A DNA stretch of 64,000 nt from the NCBI RefSeq assembly GCF_007655135.1, contig NC_045130.1:31926605-31990604 (forward strand), given 5' to 3'. This stretch comes from Punica granatum. Lineage: Eukaryota > Streptophyta > Magnoliopsida > Myrtales > Lythraceae. Made by a program: the position numbers and the translations under genes. The notes beneath the pieces were generated by a model that was not told the DNA's origin, did not search any database, and saw nothing but the letters and a program-made list of their open reading frames with translations. Below are positions 22,601-33,425 of the stretch, piece by piece (position 1 is the stretch's first letter; each line of letters begins with the position of its first letter).

Positions 22601-23655
22601 ATCCACTCCTGCGAAACACGGATTCGGCGAGCATTGCCGTAGATTGATTGGTCTACTCATTCCCCTCTCCCTCCTACTTGGTTGAACTATGTTAGCAGTT
22701 ATTATTCTTGTGATTTGTGAACATCTTACATGTGTGATTACAGTATAACAGTTTACTGATGAATCACCATAGAGAATCACAGGTTAACTTCACGTGATAA
22801 GCGAAATATGGTATTTTTTTCAATATTATTTGCACCATAGGTTTAGTTTTGGGAAATACACCAAGGGTCAGGGTCCCTTTCTTGGCAAATCGATTTAAAC
22901 CAGACAGGCGCTATAGCAGTGCTCCGGAGCATCTTGAAACTGTTCCTAAAGAGATGATTGCTCTTCGATTGATCACACATAATTAACGAATGGGCTCTTG
23001 CACTGAACAAGTTAGATCCGATGGTATCACAGCAAGGGACACCTCTCCTTGATGGATAAAATTTCCTCAAAACAGAGAAATAAAGCTTAGACTAGACCAC
23101 TCTACGTATAGTTAGTAGATATTTTCACTGAATAGTAATAAGGTCCTTTTTTTTTAATTACAAAAGAAGCCCACTGACCCAAAAGAGGATAGATGAGGGA
23201 AGGAAAATAAAGGGACACGAGAAGTTCTACTGGTAATAATCGAATATCGAAACTTATTGGTCCCAGATCGAGTACAATATCGCTGCAACAAACCCTTTTC
23301 TCAAGTAATAAGCTATTTCTAATCCTTTCACAAAGCACTTTTCCATTAGATTACTTCATCATAATTTATATTCTTTTTGCACTTTCTTTTTTCGCTCAAA
23401 AGATAATGAGGATCCTTCATTGATATCCAAATAAATACATCGGTCCACTGCAAAAGTGGATGCAGAGGAAAATACCCAAGCACCACACATGAATTATAAG
23501 AGCATGAAACTCGGTTGGCCCGCCGGGCAAATTACAAAGGAAAATAGACTTTCTAGTTGTATCCAACACGACAAAACAGCATATTAACCTCCAATAGTTA
23601 CCAAGACATGAATATATGTCTATGCAGTATATTGCCTTATCCTCATTCCTCTTCC
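19641..23655. other. Intergenic region, no supported gene
   Basis: AT-rich sequence with poly-T and poly-A tracts. A 146-codon minus-strand frame at 22340-22780 has no domain I trust. A possible SINE at 21712-21850 is listed separately. Nothing else was recognised. Confidence 0.5.
21712..21850 (-). mobile_element. Possible tRNA-derived SINE, second family
   Basis: On the minus strand the sequence shows a box-B-like ggttcaattctcg near 21805 and ends in an A-rich tail (about 21712-21730). It differs from the main SINE family in this window. Related 3' ends ('catatgag...tctcttttgtaa') may occur elsewhere in the window. Confidence 0.35.
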
Positions 23656-23663
23656 TATATAAG
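23656..23663 (+). promoter_or_regulatory. TATA box of the bHLH/ACT-like gene
   Basis: TATATAAG lies 101 bp upstream of the ATG at 23757. This allows a start of transcription near 23690 and a short 5' leader. Inferred from position and consensus only. Confidence 0.55.
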
Positions 23664-23756
23664 CAAGCAATAACCAATCTTCATCAAACTCGTCTATCAC
23701 TATAGAGGTCCCTTAACTCATACAAATAGGCCGCAAGGGAGAAGAAGAGAACCGCG

Positions 23757-24533
23757 ATGGCCCGTGTGATGCAAAAAAGAGCAACCTCACGAAGAAAGCT
23801 TCACATCCCCCGATCGCTTTCCACCTCCAAATCAGTAATATCTCTCGTGATATTTTTAGTATTTCTGTTCCAATTATATTCATCGCATAAACAACTAAGA
23901 ATCACAAAGAACCTTCTTCGCTAACTAAGTTGAATGTCGTGTTTTATGGACAAGGTTAGAGGGAGCTCTATCGTCTTGGGTGCGCTTCTTCTCTACATTC
24001 ACAAGCTCAAGCTCAAGTTAGCAGCACTTACAAGAGATTACTGCACCCTTTACGCAACGAATAGACAGCTTCTGAAGTATACACGCTTACTTAAGGTCCC
24101 TTAATTTCTCTGCCTCTCTTCAATCTTTATGTGTAAACGAGATGCACACTACTTTATGATTTACATTGACATGTTGCGGTATCAATCTTACTGATCGAAG
24201 CACCTTCCGCATGTCAAAAAGCCTAGCATGGATCATCGAAGTTACTATATATTCTAAGTTACGTGTACGCAGATGTCGCAGAGTCAGGTGAGGGTTGAAA
24301 AGATCGGGAATGTTGCTCGGCCTTCATTCAGGGTGAGAGTAATGTGCGAGAAAAGGGGAGGCAGACTGGTTCCAATCTTGGAGGCCTTCGAGAAGATGGG
24401 TCTTAACATTATGCAAGCTAGTGTTTCATGTGACCGGATGTTTGCCATGGAAGCCATTGCAGTAGCAGCAGCTCAAGAACAGCCACCGGCAGCGACGGCT
24501 GTGACTCAAGCTCTCCTGGAAGCTATAAAGTAA
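23757..24533 (+). CDS. Small bHLH-related protein with C-terminal ACT-like domain
   Basis: Exons are 23757-23834, 23955-24095 and 24273-24533 (78, 141 and 261 nt, both introns phase 0), giving 159 aa. Residues 1-26 are basic (MARVMQKRATSRRKLH). Residues 27-73 form the second helix of a helix-loop-helix-like region (SSIVLGALLLYIHKLKLKL) running into a possible coiled coil. Residues about 79-159 form the ACT-like fold typical of plant bHLH factors (VRVEKIGN, FRVRVMCEKRGGRLVPILEA, MGLNIMQASVSC, MEAIAV). The usual DNA-contact residues (H-E-R) of bHLH are not seen, so it may act as a dimerising partner rather than a direct DNA binder. The family is plant-specific and nuclear by inference. The intron-2 donor is AAG|GTCCCT. 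The start has a good TATA box upstream and no competing in-frame ATG in the leader. Partners cannot be read from the sequence. Confidence 0.8.
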
Positions 24534-25322
24534 TGAAGGGAACAACAAGGGAACATTTGAATATTGTGCTTATAAGTCGTGTGTTGTAGTAATGTACGAT
24601 AACCGCATGCGGGCTGTTTGATATCTCTAACCCCGTTGTTCTCATATTTCGCCATTTACCCTTTTCCATTTTCATTTGTAAACTAAGATATGATCGTGAC
24701 AAGAGAGACTTATGAGCCTGGTCAACCACAGAAGAAGGAAAACTATTGAATGAAGCCCCATATTAATGAAAATCAAGCTCAAAATACGTGATCTTAATTC
24801 AGAATGATGAGATATTTATTATATCTTTAATGTCTTAATGATTGGTAGATTTTAGTGCCTGGGCCCCATTTGTCGTCAATCAGAGAAGAGTAATTTCCGC
24901 CAATTCGCCAATAGAGAACTTGGAAAGAGAACCCAAAAATCATTAATCATTATGAATCAATATCAATTCTTTATCAATATCAATATGGGCATAATTGAAG
25001 ACAAATGCGAGAGGACTGTTTCCACGTGACTATATGTTGGAAATATCACGAACAGACATGCAGTAATGTCGCCGGGAATAGCGTTGGAAATAGTGAGCAA
25101 AAGTGAAATCTCAAAATATAAATAAGTGGGAAATTACCTGAATATACTTCATACAGAGTAAGAGGATTGAGCTATTAGCTCCTTGAATTTTTCTTATAAT
25201 GGGAAAGACCATATGTAATAAAATAAAAAACTTCAATTTCATTCCTTACCAAAAAAAAAACTTCCATTTCATTATATTCGATCATGAATCTCCTTTATGA
25301 CAAAAAAAATAACTTTGTTACT
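24534..25322. other. 3' flank of the bHLH/ACT-like gene, intergenic
   Basis: AT-rich with possible polyadenylation signals. No gene seen. Confidence 0.5.
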
Positions 25323-25507
25323 AACATGGATTGGTTCAAACGGTTCAGCGTTTGTTCCGCTTGAGTAAAATCTCGAGTTCAAATCATTGTGAATGTAAAA
25401 ACTCCAAGCTGTGAGAGTTTTACCCCTTAAAGGACCGACCTGATTGGACTGGATTAGTCGGGATTTAATTGGACTTCCATATACCAGGGTTCATACCGAG
25501 AAAAAGA
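25323..25507 (+). mobile_element. tRNA-derived SINE copy A
   Basis: It starts near aacatggattggttcaaacgg and has a degenerate box A (tggttcaaacggttcag) and box B (gagttcaaatc, about 25375). It ends in 'cataccgagaaaaaga'. It shares the body (ggaccgacc...ggattagtcggg) with the copies at 31.6, 32.1 and 39.4 kb. The family looks like a Pol III-type SINE of about 180-195 bp. Confidence 0.7.
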
Positions 25508-26301
25508 ACATTGTTCATGAAAAGAGAAACACAAATAAATAACAAAAGTTAATCGAGCTACATGCAAACAGTCTGCACAGGCCAATATCCCCCACTATAA
25601 AATCTTATTTTTTCCCATTAATCTCATGTCTATTCCAAGATAATTAGATTAAATTAAGCCTCAAATTTCAAAATTTATGACTTACTCAGTTTTCTCTCTT
25701 TTTCTTTGTTTTTTTTTTTTGTTGCGTGGAGACTCACTCTAGTTCTTAAGTTGTACATGTAGGCGTGGAGCAGTCTATGTTTTCACGAAGCCCAAAATAA
25801 GAATGCGACGAAGTTGCTTGGTCGAACTAGGCTTAATCTTTTGGCATCATATTTGTCCATCATATAGAACTAAACCGTTGGAAGTTGTACATATCCAGAT
25901 GTCTTCACAATGCCGTGCCTGGTTGGCCGTAATGGACGTAACATGATTACCATTACGGATCTATTACTGCTCCGCCTGGATTGTAGCGGGCCAATTTCCG
26001 GCTGCCACGTGGCAGGTTAGGGAGCTGTGCCAGGTTGCGGTCCCAAAAAATGGCGAAACTACCAACTGTCCTCACCGGCTTATAGCATTACACCATGGCC
26101 TTAGGGGTCCGTAGGTATAAGCGGCAGCTGCGCTTCGATTTGATTATAGATTAAATGTGGTCGTGTGCTTGGTTGGAGGTGTTCAGATGATGAAGTGAAC
26201 GCGGAGGGTTAGATAACCAAAGTTCTCCCAACATGCAAGCGACATATGCGTGAAATACAAAGGAAATGGGCAGCCAAGTAGCCAGCACAACTGGTTGCAG
26301 G
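25508..26301. other. Intergenic, G-box palindrome present
   Basis: No gene seen. The palindrome tgccacgtggca at 26003-26014 contains a G-box (CACGTG), but no adjacent gene start was found. Confidence 0.4.
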
Positions 26302-27090
26302 TGGACTGCTAAAGGAATTATAGGTATGAGTAGCTCAATTGAAGAGATCGAGAGCAGAAGCCGAAACCAGAAGCCAAGATAAATGCAAGGAAAGGAATCG
26401 GCCCTTGAAGATAAAATTGAAATGCAAAACAATCCTGCCTAGAAGCTGAGATAAATACAAGGAAAGGAATTAGCCCTTGAAGTCGAAATCGAAATGCGAA
26501 CCAATCCTGCCCGGAAGCGAGGGATGGTGGAAAGGAAAAGGAGAAGTCGCGAGCTCCGATAGTGTTTGTAAAGTGCGAATAGACAATGTACGTAGATGCA
26601 AGGCCATGTAATGTAGGTATGTGAAGGGTGCACAAGTGGAATTGAAATGTAAGATAAGAACGTACGAGAACGAGGGTTGCTCGTAGTTGTATTTTAGCTG
26701 GACTGCTAAAGGAATTATAGGTATGAGTAGTTCAATTGAAGAGACCGAGAGCAGAAGCCGAACCCAGAAGCCAAGATAAATGCAAGGAAAGGAATCGGCC
26801 CTTGAAGCTAAAATTGAAATGCGAACCAATCTTGCCTGGAAGCCGAGATAAATACAAGGAAAGGAATCAGCCCTTGAAGTCGAAATCGAAATGCGAACCA
26901 ATCCTGCCCGGAAGCGAGGGATGGTGGAAAGGAAAAGGAGAAGTCGCGAGCTCCGGTAGTGTTTGTAAAGTGCGAGTAGGCAATGTACGTAGATGCAAGG
27001 CCATGTAATGTAGGTATGTGAAGGGTGCACAAGCGGAATTGAAATGTAAGATAAGAACGTACGAGAACGAGAATTGCTCGTAGTTGTATT
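26302..27090. repeat. Tandem duplication of a 397-bp unit
   Basis: Unit 1 is 26302-26698 and unit 2 is 26699-27090, about 96-97% identical by eye. Each unit contains an inner repeat of about 76 bp (gataaatgcaaggaaagg / gataaatacaaggaaagg followed by 'cccttgaag'). Long minus-strand frames here come from the repeats and have no recognised domain. Confidence 0.85.
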
Positions 27091-28089
27091 GAAATGTGCT
27101 GAATGAAAGGATACTGAGGCGTGGAGCCTTTTCCCGTCCAGCCGGTTTATGTCTTTGTAGCGGGAAGCCTTGCAATGGGTTGCTCTTCTTGCTTTTATAG
27201 GGCCGAACCTAGGAGACCCATGTAGAGCAAGTTTCAAGTTATTCTAATGAAATGACGGTAATAAGAAACTATCTATTAAGTTTCATATCTACTTGCTAGA
27301 AACTAGGAAATTGACTTTATTCTAGCTAACATAGGGTAATTGCCTAATACCGGCCAATTTCATTTGCCAATATCTAGGAAACTCTAAAAAATACGAGCAT
27401 CAATCCAAAGAAACAATCCATGGCTGCCAGATCAAAACGCCAACCTTTGTCTTCTTGCCTTCATGCCCACGTCCAGCTTACATAGGAAAGAATTTTCGTA
27501 CTTTCCTCATGTAAAATACCTTCCTTTCGTGTTTATCCATTCACATATCCAATTGATTTTGCTAAGTAAAGGTTCCCTAGCTGCCATATAGAACCGCCAT
27601 CTTTTGTGTACAAGGGTGTCTATGGACGTGCGTGGGTCATGTCTGGGAAAGAACCAAATTCCTTTCCTTGTGAGGGTTGTTAGCCATATAACAGCTAATT
27701 ACCATCTGATCAGCCCAGCTAGGAAATTTCATTGATCTCCTTCTTGAATTGCCATCCCACCACAGCTGTCCAAGCGGGTCGTGTCATGGTATCCCGAGTC
27801 GAGTTCGAGAATTCAACCATGGGCCGCTTCCTTGCTTGGGCTTCTTTGTATGTCCAACAAATGACGTCTTCTCGTGGACCTCTAATTAGGCCCTAAATCG
27901 ACCAATTAAGTCAAATAACGCATCACGCCCTAGGTGCGAAAAACAGGTGTAAATAATTACGTGTTGAGATATGTTTTCTATTAAGCAAAGAATCCGAAAA
28001 TTCAAAAATTTAAAAATGAGGACCAAGATCGACTAAAGACAAGGAAGAGCAATCAGCAAAGATTGGACGAATAAGAATGTGCTCCCTCC

Positions 28090-28090
<1 letters not shown>
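27091..28090. other. Intergenic, possible old LTR remnant
   Basis: No gene seen. The stretch ending ccctaggtgcgaaaaacagg (about 27929-27948) resembles the end of a Gypsy-type LTR, but no second copy or PBS was found in the window. Confidence 0.3.

Positions 28091-28145
<55 letters not shown>
28091..28145. repeat. 55-nt poly-C run
   Basis: An uninterrupted run of 55 C, preceded by gctccctcct. The complementary strand is poly-G. Runs of this length are rare in plant DNA and prone to sequencing and assembly error. Confidence 0.9.
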
Positions 28146-28147
<2 letters not shown>

Positions 28148-28400
28148 TAGTACAGTAATTGCTACATGCAGTTGGTAAAATTCTTTTGTTGTTCTTTAAA
28201 ATTTTTACAAAAATAAAATAAAATTCTTAACATATAATATCATTTATAGAGATTCAAAAATGCATTTATTAATTTTAATATGAAATAACCTAACGGATTA
28301 AAAAAGATAGGTGAGACAGAGAAAGGAAAGAGAGAGGAAACCTTGGGGAAGAGGAGAGAGAAGAGATGAGGGGGGAATGGAGAGAAAATAACGGGAATCT

Positions 28401-28717
28401 TATAAGGTGCAAATGTAATTACTTCAAAAGTAGTTACACCATGCATACCAAATAAATTAATTAAAATTATAGTAAAGTAGCTTAATTTTAACTACATTGG
28501 TCTTTTTTCGATTAAATTGCACGTATTTTGATAAATTAATTGGGGTAAATTACTTAATTTTTGGTAAATTATGTGTATTTGAAGTAAATTATACAGATTC
28601 TAAAGTATCTTCACTTACTTTGTAAGTAAACTACAAAGATTTTAGAAGAGTTTACTTCAATTTTTAGTAGAATGTATGGGTGCACCATGCCACTAGTTGT
28701 GATGATCACATTTTAGA
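28401..28717. mobile_element. MITE-like element, 'agtaaattac' family, copy 1
   Basis: Diverged terminal inverted repeats (aaggtgcaaatgtaatta... and ...gatgatcacattttag) flank an AT-rich core with repeated 'gtaaattac' motifs. The same organisation occurs at 35854-36160. The ends are approximate. Confidence 0.45.
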
Positions 28718-29932
28718 ATCTCCCGAAAATAACGGGAGAAAAATTAGAAAGTTGTGGTTAGTAAAAGTCTAATTTACAAATTCTACTAAATTAATTTTAC
28801 ATGTAACATGTGTGCGGTGCATGAACATTTGTGATTTTCTATTTTTTATTGAGTTTTGCAGCATGACTTGTAAATATTCCTAGTAAATTACTTAGTATGA
28901 TGTCAATTGGATTACTAGTTTTTCCTCGATAAGTGAAATTTTTTATTTACGCACGCATGAATTGGTTAACCTACTTCTCTTGTGCATTGTGACCAAAAAA
29001 AAAATTAGAAAAACTTATTTCATTAATGCATGCAACATGAAAGAACTCTTAACCACGACTTGAGGATTTTCAAGAGAAGGTTATGTGAAATCTTTTCGTT
29101 GCAGGAATCAGAGGCTCTCGTGATAGTACTTTGAATTACTATATAATAGATTTTCTTTAATTTAGCAGTACTTAATTATATATGTTATTTTGAATGAGAT
29201 ATTTCTAGAAAATTGAAAATTACACCAACTACATTTTTTTCTCATCTATATAATATATAGACTGGACTCCCAACATAATAAATTGGAATAAAATAGTAAA
29301 AGCCCTATTAATTCATATATAAATATATTATGAAGAAATTTTATGATAACATTTTATTATTTTGAGTAATAATAAATAAGGAAAAGTGAAAGAAGAAGGA
29401 TTTCAGTCACTTATTGTTATCTGTAAATAAATATTTGTAATTTAACAAAATGTTAAATTTTTTTATTTTATAATTACTCACAACCTGTGTTAAGCATCGA
29501 ATTTGATTTTTTTTAAAAAGTGTGACAATGTTGTGTGTAGGATTTTTTGGGTAAATGTTGTGTGTAGGATTTTCAATATAAGTTTTTCAGCAGAGATTTT
29601 CAATGTAAGTTCCGCATGAAATTCCTAATGCGGTAATTTTAGAGGTTAAAAAAATTTATTATTTTTAATAATCAATAACGAATTTAATAAAACAAAATAT
29701 TGAGTAAGAGGAAAGGTAGAGGAACCGTTGGGGAAGAGAGGAGAGAGAAACTAATGGGAAGTGGGGTATTTTTTGGTAGTTAATAAAAATAAACGAATGG
29801 GTCGCGCATATGCGCGAGCTTGAATTGTTACGATAAATTTCATATATTAAATTATTATATCTTCTCTGAAAAAAAGAGATTTCATATCTATATAAAAAAG
29901 AGAGAGGTCATTGATTATCTGAATAAAAAACT
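28718..29932. other. AT-rich intergenic, nothing recognised
   Basis: Long A/T tracts and poly-purine stretches. A 'ggaagagaggagagag'-type purine block near 29700-29750 resembles one near 28320-28360. No gene. Confidence 0.5.
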
Positions 29933-29934
29933 TA

Positions 29935-30344
29935 AGGCCCGTTTACTTTTAGAAAAGCCTTCTTTATATTTATTTTTCATTTTTCTTCTCCATTTTTAAA
30001 TTTATTTCTCTAAAAAAAATTGAGAAATCATGTTTACAAACGTAAAATTTAGAATTTTCAACTTATATTCAATATATAATAACCATTGAAGACTTTCCAA
30101 TTAAAGGGAGGATAAAGATATAATTAAAAAGAAAAAAATTAAGAAATTTCCAATTAAATAGAAGAGAATTGGAAAAATATTAAAAATACCTCTCTAAATT
30201 ACTTTGAATGTGGAGAATTAGAAAAATCTCTTTTCGTTAAAAATTATTCTTCCTTTTAAGTAGGTAAATATATATTTTACGAATTTCAATTTTTATGAAA
30301 ATTTTCCAAAAAGATGGAAAATTTTCTCAAAGTAAATAGGGCCT
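29935..30344. mobile_element. MITE with 'AGGCCCGTTTACTTT' ends
   Basis: Terminal inverted repeats aggcccgtttactttt (29935) and the complement aggccctatttacttt (ending 30344). Both ends are flanked by TA (29933-29934 and 30345-30346). It is 410 bp, AT-rich and non-coding. The TA target site would fit Tc1/Mariner-type MITEs, although a Harbinger-type TTA/TAA site cannot be excluded. Confidence 0.6.
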
Positions 30345-30574
30345 TAGTCTCTACTTGATATCGAATTATCTCTCTATATAATATATAAAATATAATTTAC
30401 TCACTTCAAGTTGATAGGTTCTTATGAATCCAAGACCACAATTTTGTATTTCTGTTCAAGATAGTTGATGAAAAACTTTCATACTCAAATATGTCAAAGA
30501 CATTAGAGCGAGATAAAAAAGGGGTTCTTTCTGCAACTCTATATTAAATGCTTAATAATAAAATTCAATTTATT

Positions 30575-31419
30575 CTTATAAGCATAGTTTTTAAAATCGG
30601 ACCGAACAACGAACTGGTCAAGGCATGGGTTCATGAGTTTTTGGGTTCAATAGGAGTCTCATGGGTTGAACCGGATTTTTAAAAAATAATTAAATAATTT
30701 ATAAAAACATATATCTAGTCTAATAAAAGAGAAAAGTGAGGTCGTTGAATAATCTGTGTGATGTAATTTGTACAAAAAATTATTTTTTTACTTCAAAAAA
30801 AATCAAAATTTGAAATTTAAAAAAAAATTGGAATAAAGTGAATTGGAGAAACTGTGAAATGTCAACACCCGAGACCCCACCTCCCCATCTTCTTCCCATA
30901 TTTCAGAGCGACAAAGCTCTTCAACCGAAAGAAGAAAGAAAAAAATGACAGAGCTCAAAGGAAGATTTCTCCACAGACCCATTTCACGGCATTCCTTCTT
31001 CCTCTTCTCTTCCCTCTGTCTCTTGAATTCCTCCATCTATCGAAGTTATGGTATTTCTCTTCTGCCCCTATCCCTAACTTTAACCTCGAAGAAAGAAAAG
31101 TGAGGAAACTTCGTGCAGGGATGACTTGCCCTGACCACCGTTGTCCATACGAGGTCATGGGCTGGCCTCGGAACGTTGCACTCTCTCTCTTTCTCTCACA
31201 TTCTCTCAATTCAGATTCTTTTAATGAAAAATTGGACTGTTTTGAGGGTGGTCTAAATGGGTTCGATGGGTTTTCGAAAAACCGGCCGGTTCCCACAGGT
31301 TTAACAGAATCTGACTTGCAAAATGAGCTAAATGCAGGACCTGACCGGGAGGGCGTCCGGTTCCTGATCAGACTGGCTCAACCAGCCGGACCGGTCCGGT
31401 TTCAAAACAAGCTTATAAG
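30575..31419. mobile_element. Element with about 30-bp inverted ends and gene-like interior
   Basis: The left end cttataagcatagtttttaa (30575) pairs with the right end, whose complement is cttataagcttgttttgaaa (31419). Next to these, both ends carry inward 'cggaccg' repeats. The 0.85-kb interior is less AT-rich and holds an open frame of about 200 codons with no recognised domain. It may be a non-autonomous DNA element that took up other sequence. Target duplication is unclear because the ends are palindromic. Confidence 0.45.
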
Positions 31420-31630
31420 TGTAAAGAATAAATATGACTTAGCACTTTTCATATATTAATATATGAGTTAGCACTTTTCATGGATTGAAGTCTTTTTAGA
31501 TTGTAGAATCGATGTGGTAACAAAATATCGCATCAAATGTCACGTCTTCATTGATGATGATTTGTAAAGTCTCGCAACCAGATATATGTATTGTTTTATT
31601 TGCGGCATTTTAGGACGCCGTTTCGAGTTC

Positions 31631-31825
31631 TATTTTTTATTTTTTGATGTGAACTCTAATATTTACAAATCCAATCGGACCCCGACTAATCCAGTCTAAG
31701 CGAGTCGGTCCACTAAAAGGTGAAGCTATCCCAACGTGAATTTTCTACATTCATAAGAACTCGAACCCGAGGCTTTACTTAAGCGGAAAAAGTGTCAAAT
31801 CGCTTTAACCAACCCACGTTGGTTG
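31631..31825 (-). mobile_element. tRNA-derived SINE copy B
   Basis: On the minus strand it starts aaccaacgtgggttggttaa. The box B is gggttcgagttc (about 31765), the body is ggaccgactcg...ggattagtcgggg, and it ends in an A-rich tail (complement of tattttttattttttgatg). It is the best-preserved copy for box B. Confidence 0.75.
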
Positions 31826-32148
31826 GGTTTTATTATTTTATATACATATATATATATATAAATTTACCAAATTATTTTTGTAATTTCTAATGATCGAACG
31901 GTTAGTAAATTAGTAAGTTTATTTTTTTGTGATGGATATTTTGGAAATAAGAAATGTTACCCCTTTCCACTCTATTTCCTTTGTGATCTATCTATACTGT
32001 TGTAAAGGGAGAATTTCTCTTCTTCGTCTACTTTCACTTTTCAAATTTGCCATAATAAATATAATTTAATTAATAAGAGCCACTTAATTTTGGATTAAAA
32101 TGGTAAAATTACTCAAAAAACTACCCACTATTCACTCTCACTTTCAAT

Positions 32149-32327
32149 TTTTTTTCGGTGTGAATTTTGGTATTCGGAAACCCAATTGGGCCCGACAAAT
32201 TCAGTCGAGCCGGATTGGTCCACTAAAGGATAAAGCTCATAAAGTTTTTGCATTTTCAAAAACTCGAACTCGATACATTGTTTAAGCGAAACAAACGTCG
32301 AACCGTTTGAACCAACTCACGTTGGTT
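32149..32327 (-). mobile_element. tRNA-derived SINE copy C
   Basis: Same family, minus strand. It begins aaccaacgtgagttggttca and carries gagttcgagtt as box B. The 3' end (cacaccgaaaaaaaat) has a short A tail. Confidence 0.75.
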
Positions 32328-32963
32328 CTCACTCCCAATTTTTCTCTCATCTCTCCTCACTCTTTATATTTGTATGTTTCTTTCCAAAACTGTAATTGAC
32401 ACCATTTTTAATTTTTAATTTGGTACTAATTTTATCTTATATTACTATTAATTGGTATATTCTATTTTTTATCTTTTATATTGCGTGTCTCTAGTATATA
32501 TATACTAGAGACAGGAAACTGATTGATTTTTCTTTTTGGGTGAATAAATTTGTTGATTTAAATGCAGTGAACATCCGGCCGTATGCTGATTTTCTGTTTT
32601 GTCTCGTTTAGAGGCACGCCGCACGTGAGAAGTGCTTTGGAAAGTAATATTAGTCAGTTTCCTATAATACATTCTTTCTTTTTCTTTTTCTTTTTCTCTT
32701 CACTTTCCTAAAATATATCCGCGTTAAAATTAGGAAACATTGTTATATTCTTTCTTTTTTCTATATACATATATATGTATATATCGATGGATGATATGAC
32801 TGATATCATTCTTGTGGATATAGTTTCCTTTTTTAATCTATCCGCCCGAACATTATATGTAGCCCAGCCCATAACCCCTCTGTCCGATACCGTCCAACTC
32901 TCTATTTCAAACGGACTCCTCTTTCCCGAGCGATACAAGGGCAGCGTACTTCAAAGGCCGGAT

Positions 32964-33425
32964 ATGGCGAGAGGGGCATACTTCAACGACGACTTGGATG
33001 TGGCGGTTGACCTCTTCAACGAGGCCATCGCGTTTAACATCCGCGAATGTGCCGATCTCTATGCCGACCGTGCTCATTCCCGTATCCAGCTTGGTGACTT
33101 TGTCGGTACGTCCTTTTCTGTTCTTGCAGTTTCATTTGCTGTTTAATGTCGATGACTTGCATTTTTCTTTTCCCGATTCTCGACCTCTTATCATTCTTTT
33201 TTTTTTTTTTTTTTTCAAATTTCAATACAGGTGCCATTTCCAATGCCCACGAGGCAATAGCATTGGATCCTTCCAATGCCAAGGCTTACTTCCGGAAATG
33301 GTGAGTATCATATCATTCCATCAGATTTTCTATGTAACCCTTGTAAAACAATCTCGTGCTTAATTATAACTTTTCAACGATTTTTCAGGTTTGCCAGCAT
33401 GAAGCTTGGACAAGGAGCACATTGA
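32964..33425 (+). pseudogene. SGT1 co-chaperone fragment (N-terminal TPR region)
   Basis: Three exon-like blocks are present: 32964-33105, 33231-33300 and 33389-33425, with consensus GT-AG borders. They encode RGAYFNDDLDVAVDLFNEAI, then ADLYADRAHSRIQLGDF, then AISNAHEAIALDPSNAKAYF and a short ASMKLGQ. This is the TPR1-TPR2 region of plant SGT1, a HSP90/RAR1-associated co-chaperone in disease resistance and SCF ubiquitin ligase function. The frame ends at TGA (33423-33425) after about 82 residues, whereas SGT1 has about 350-370 and also needs the CS and SGS domains. A diagnostic Gly after 'RK' is Trp here. Retained introns show a DNA-level partial duplication, not a retrocopy. A different frame (about 33415-33561) continues for 48 codons with no recognised domain. 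Confidence 0.75.

Noticed and set aside
22340..22780. 146-codon minus-strand frame with a 'CSPNPCFAGVD' stretch resembling an animal EGF-like motif
   Set aside because: One short match without the rest of the domain, no splice or promoter signals. Chance similarity is more likely.
26470..27237. 255-codon minus-strand frame
   Set aside because: Its length comes from tandem repeats lacking stops. The peptide is repetitive and has no known domain.
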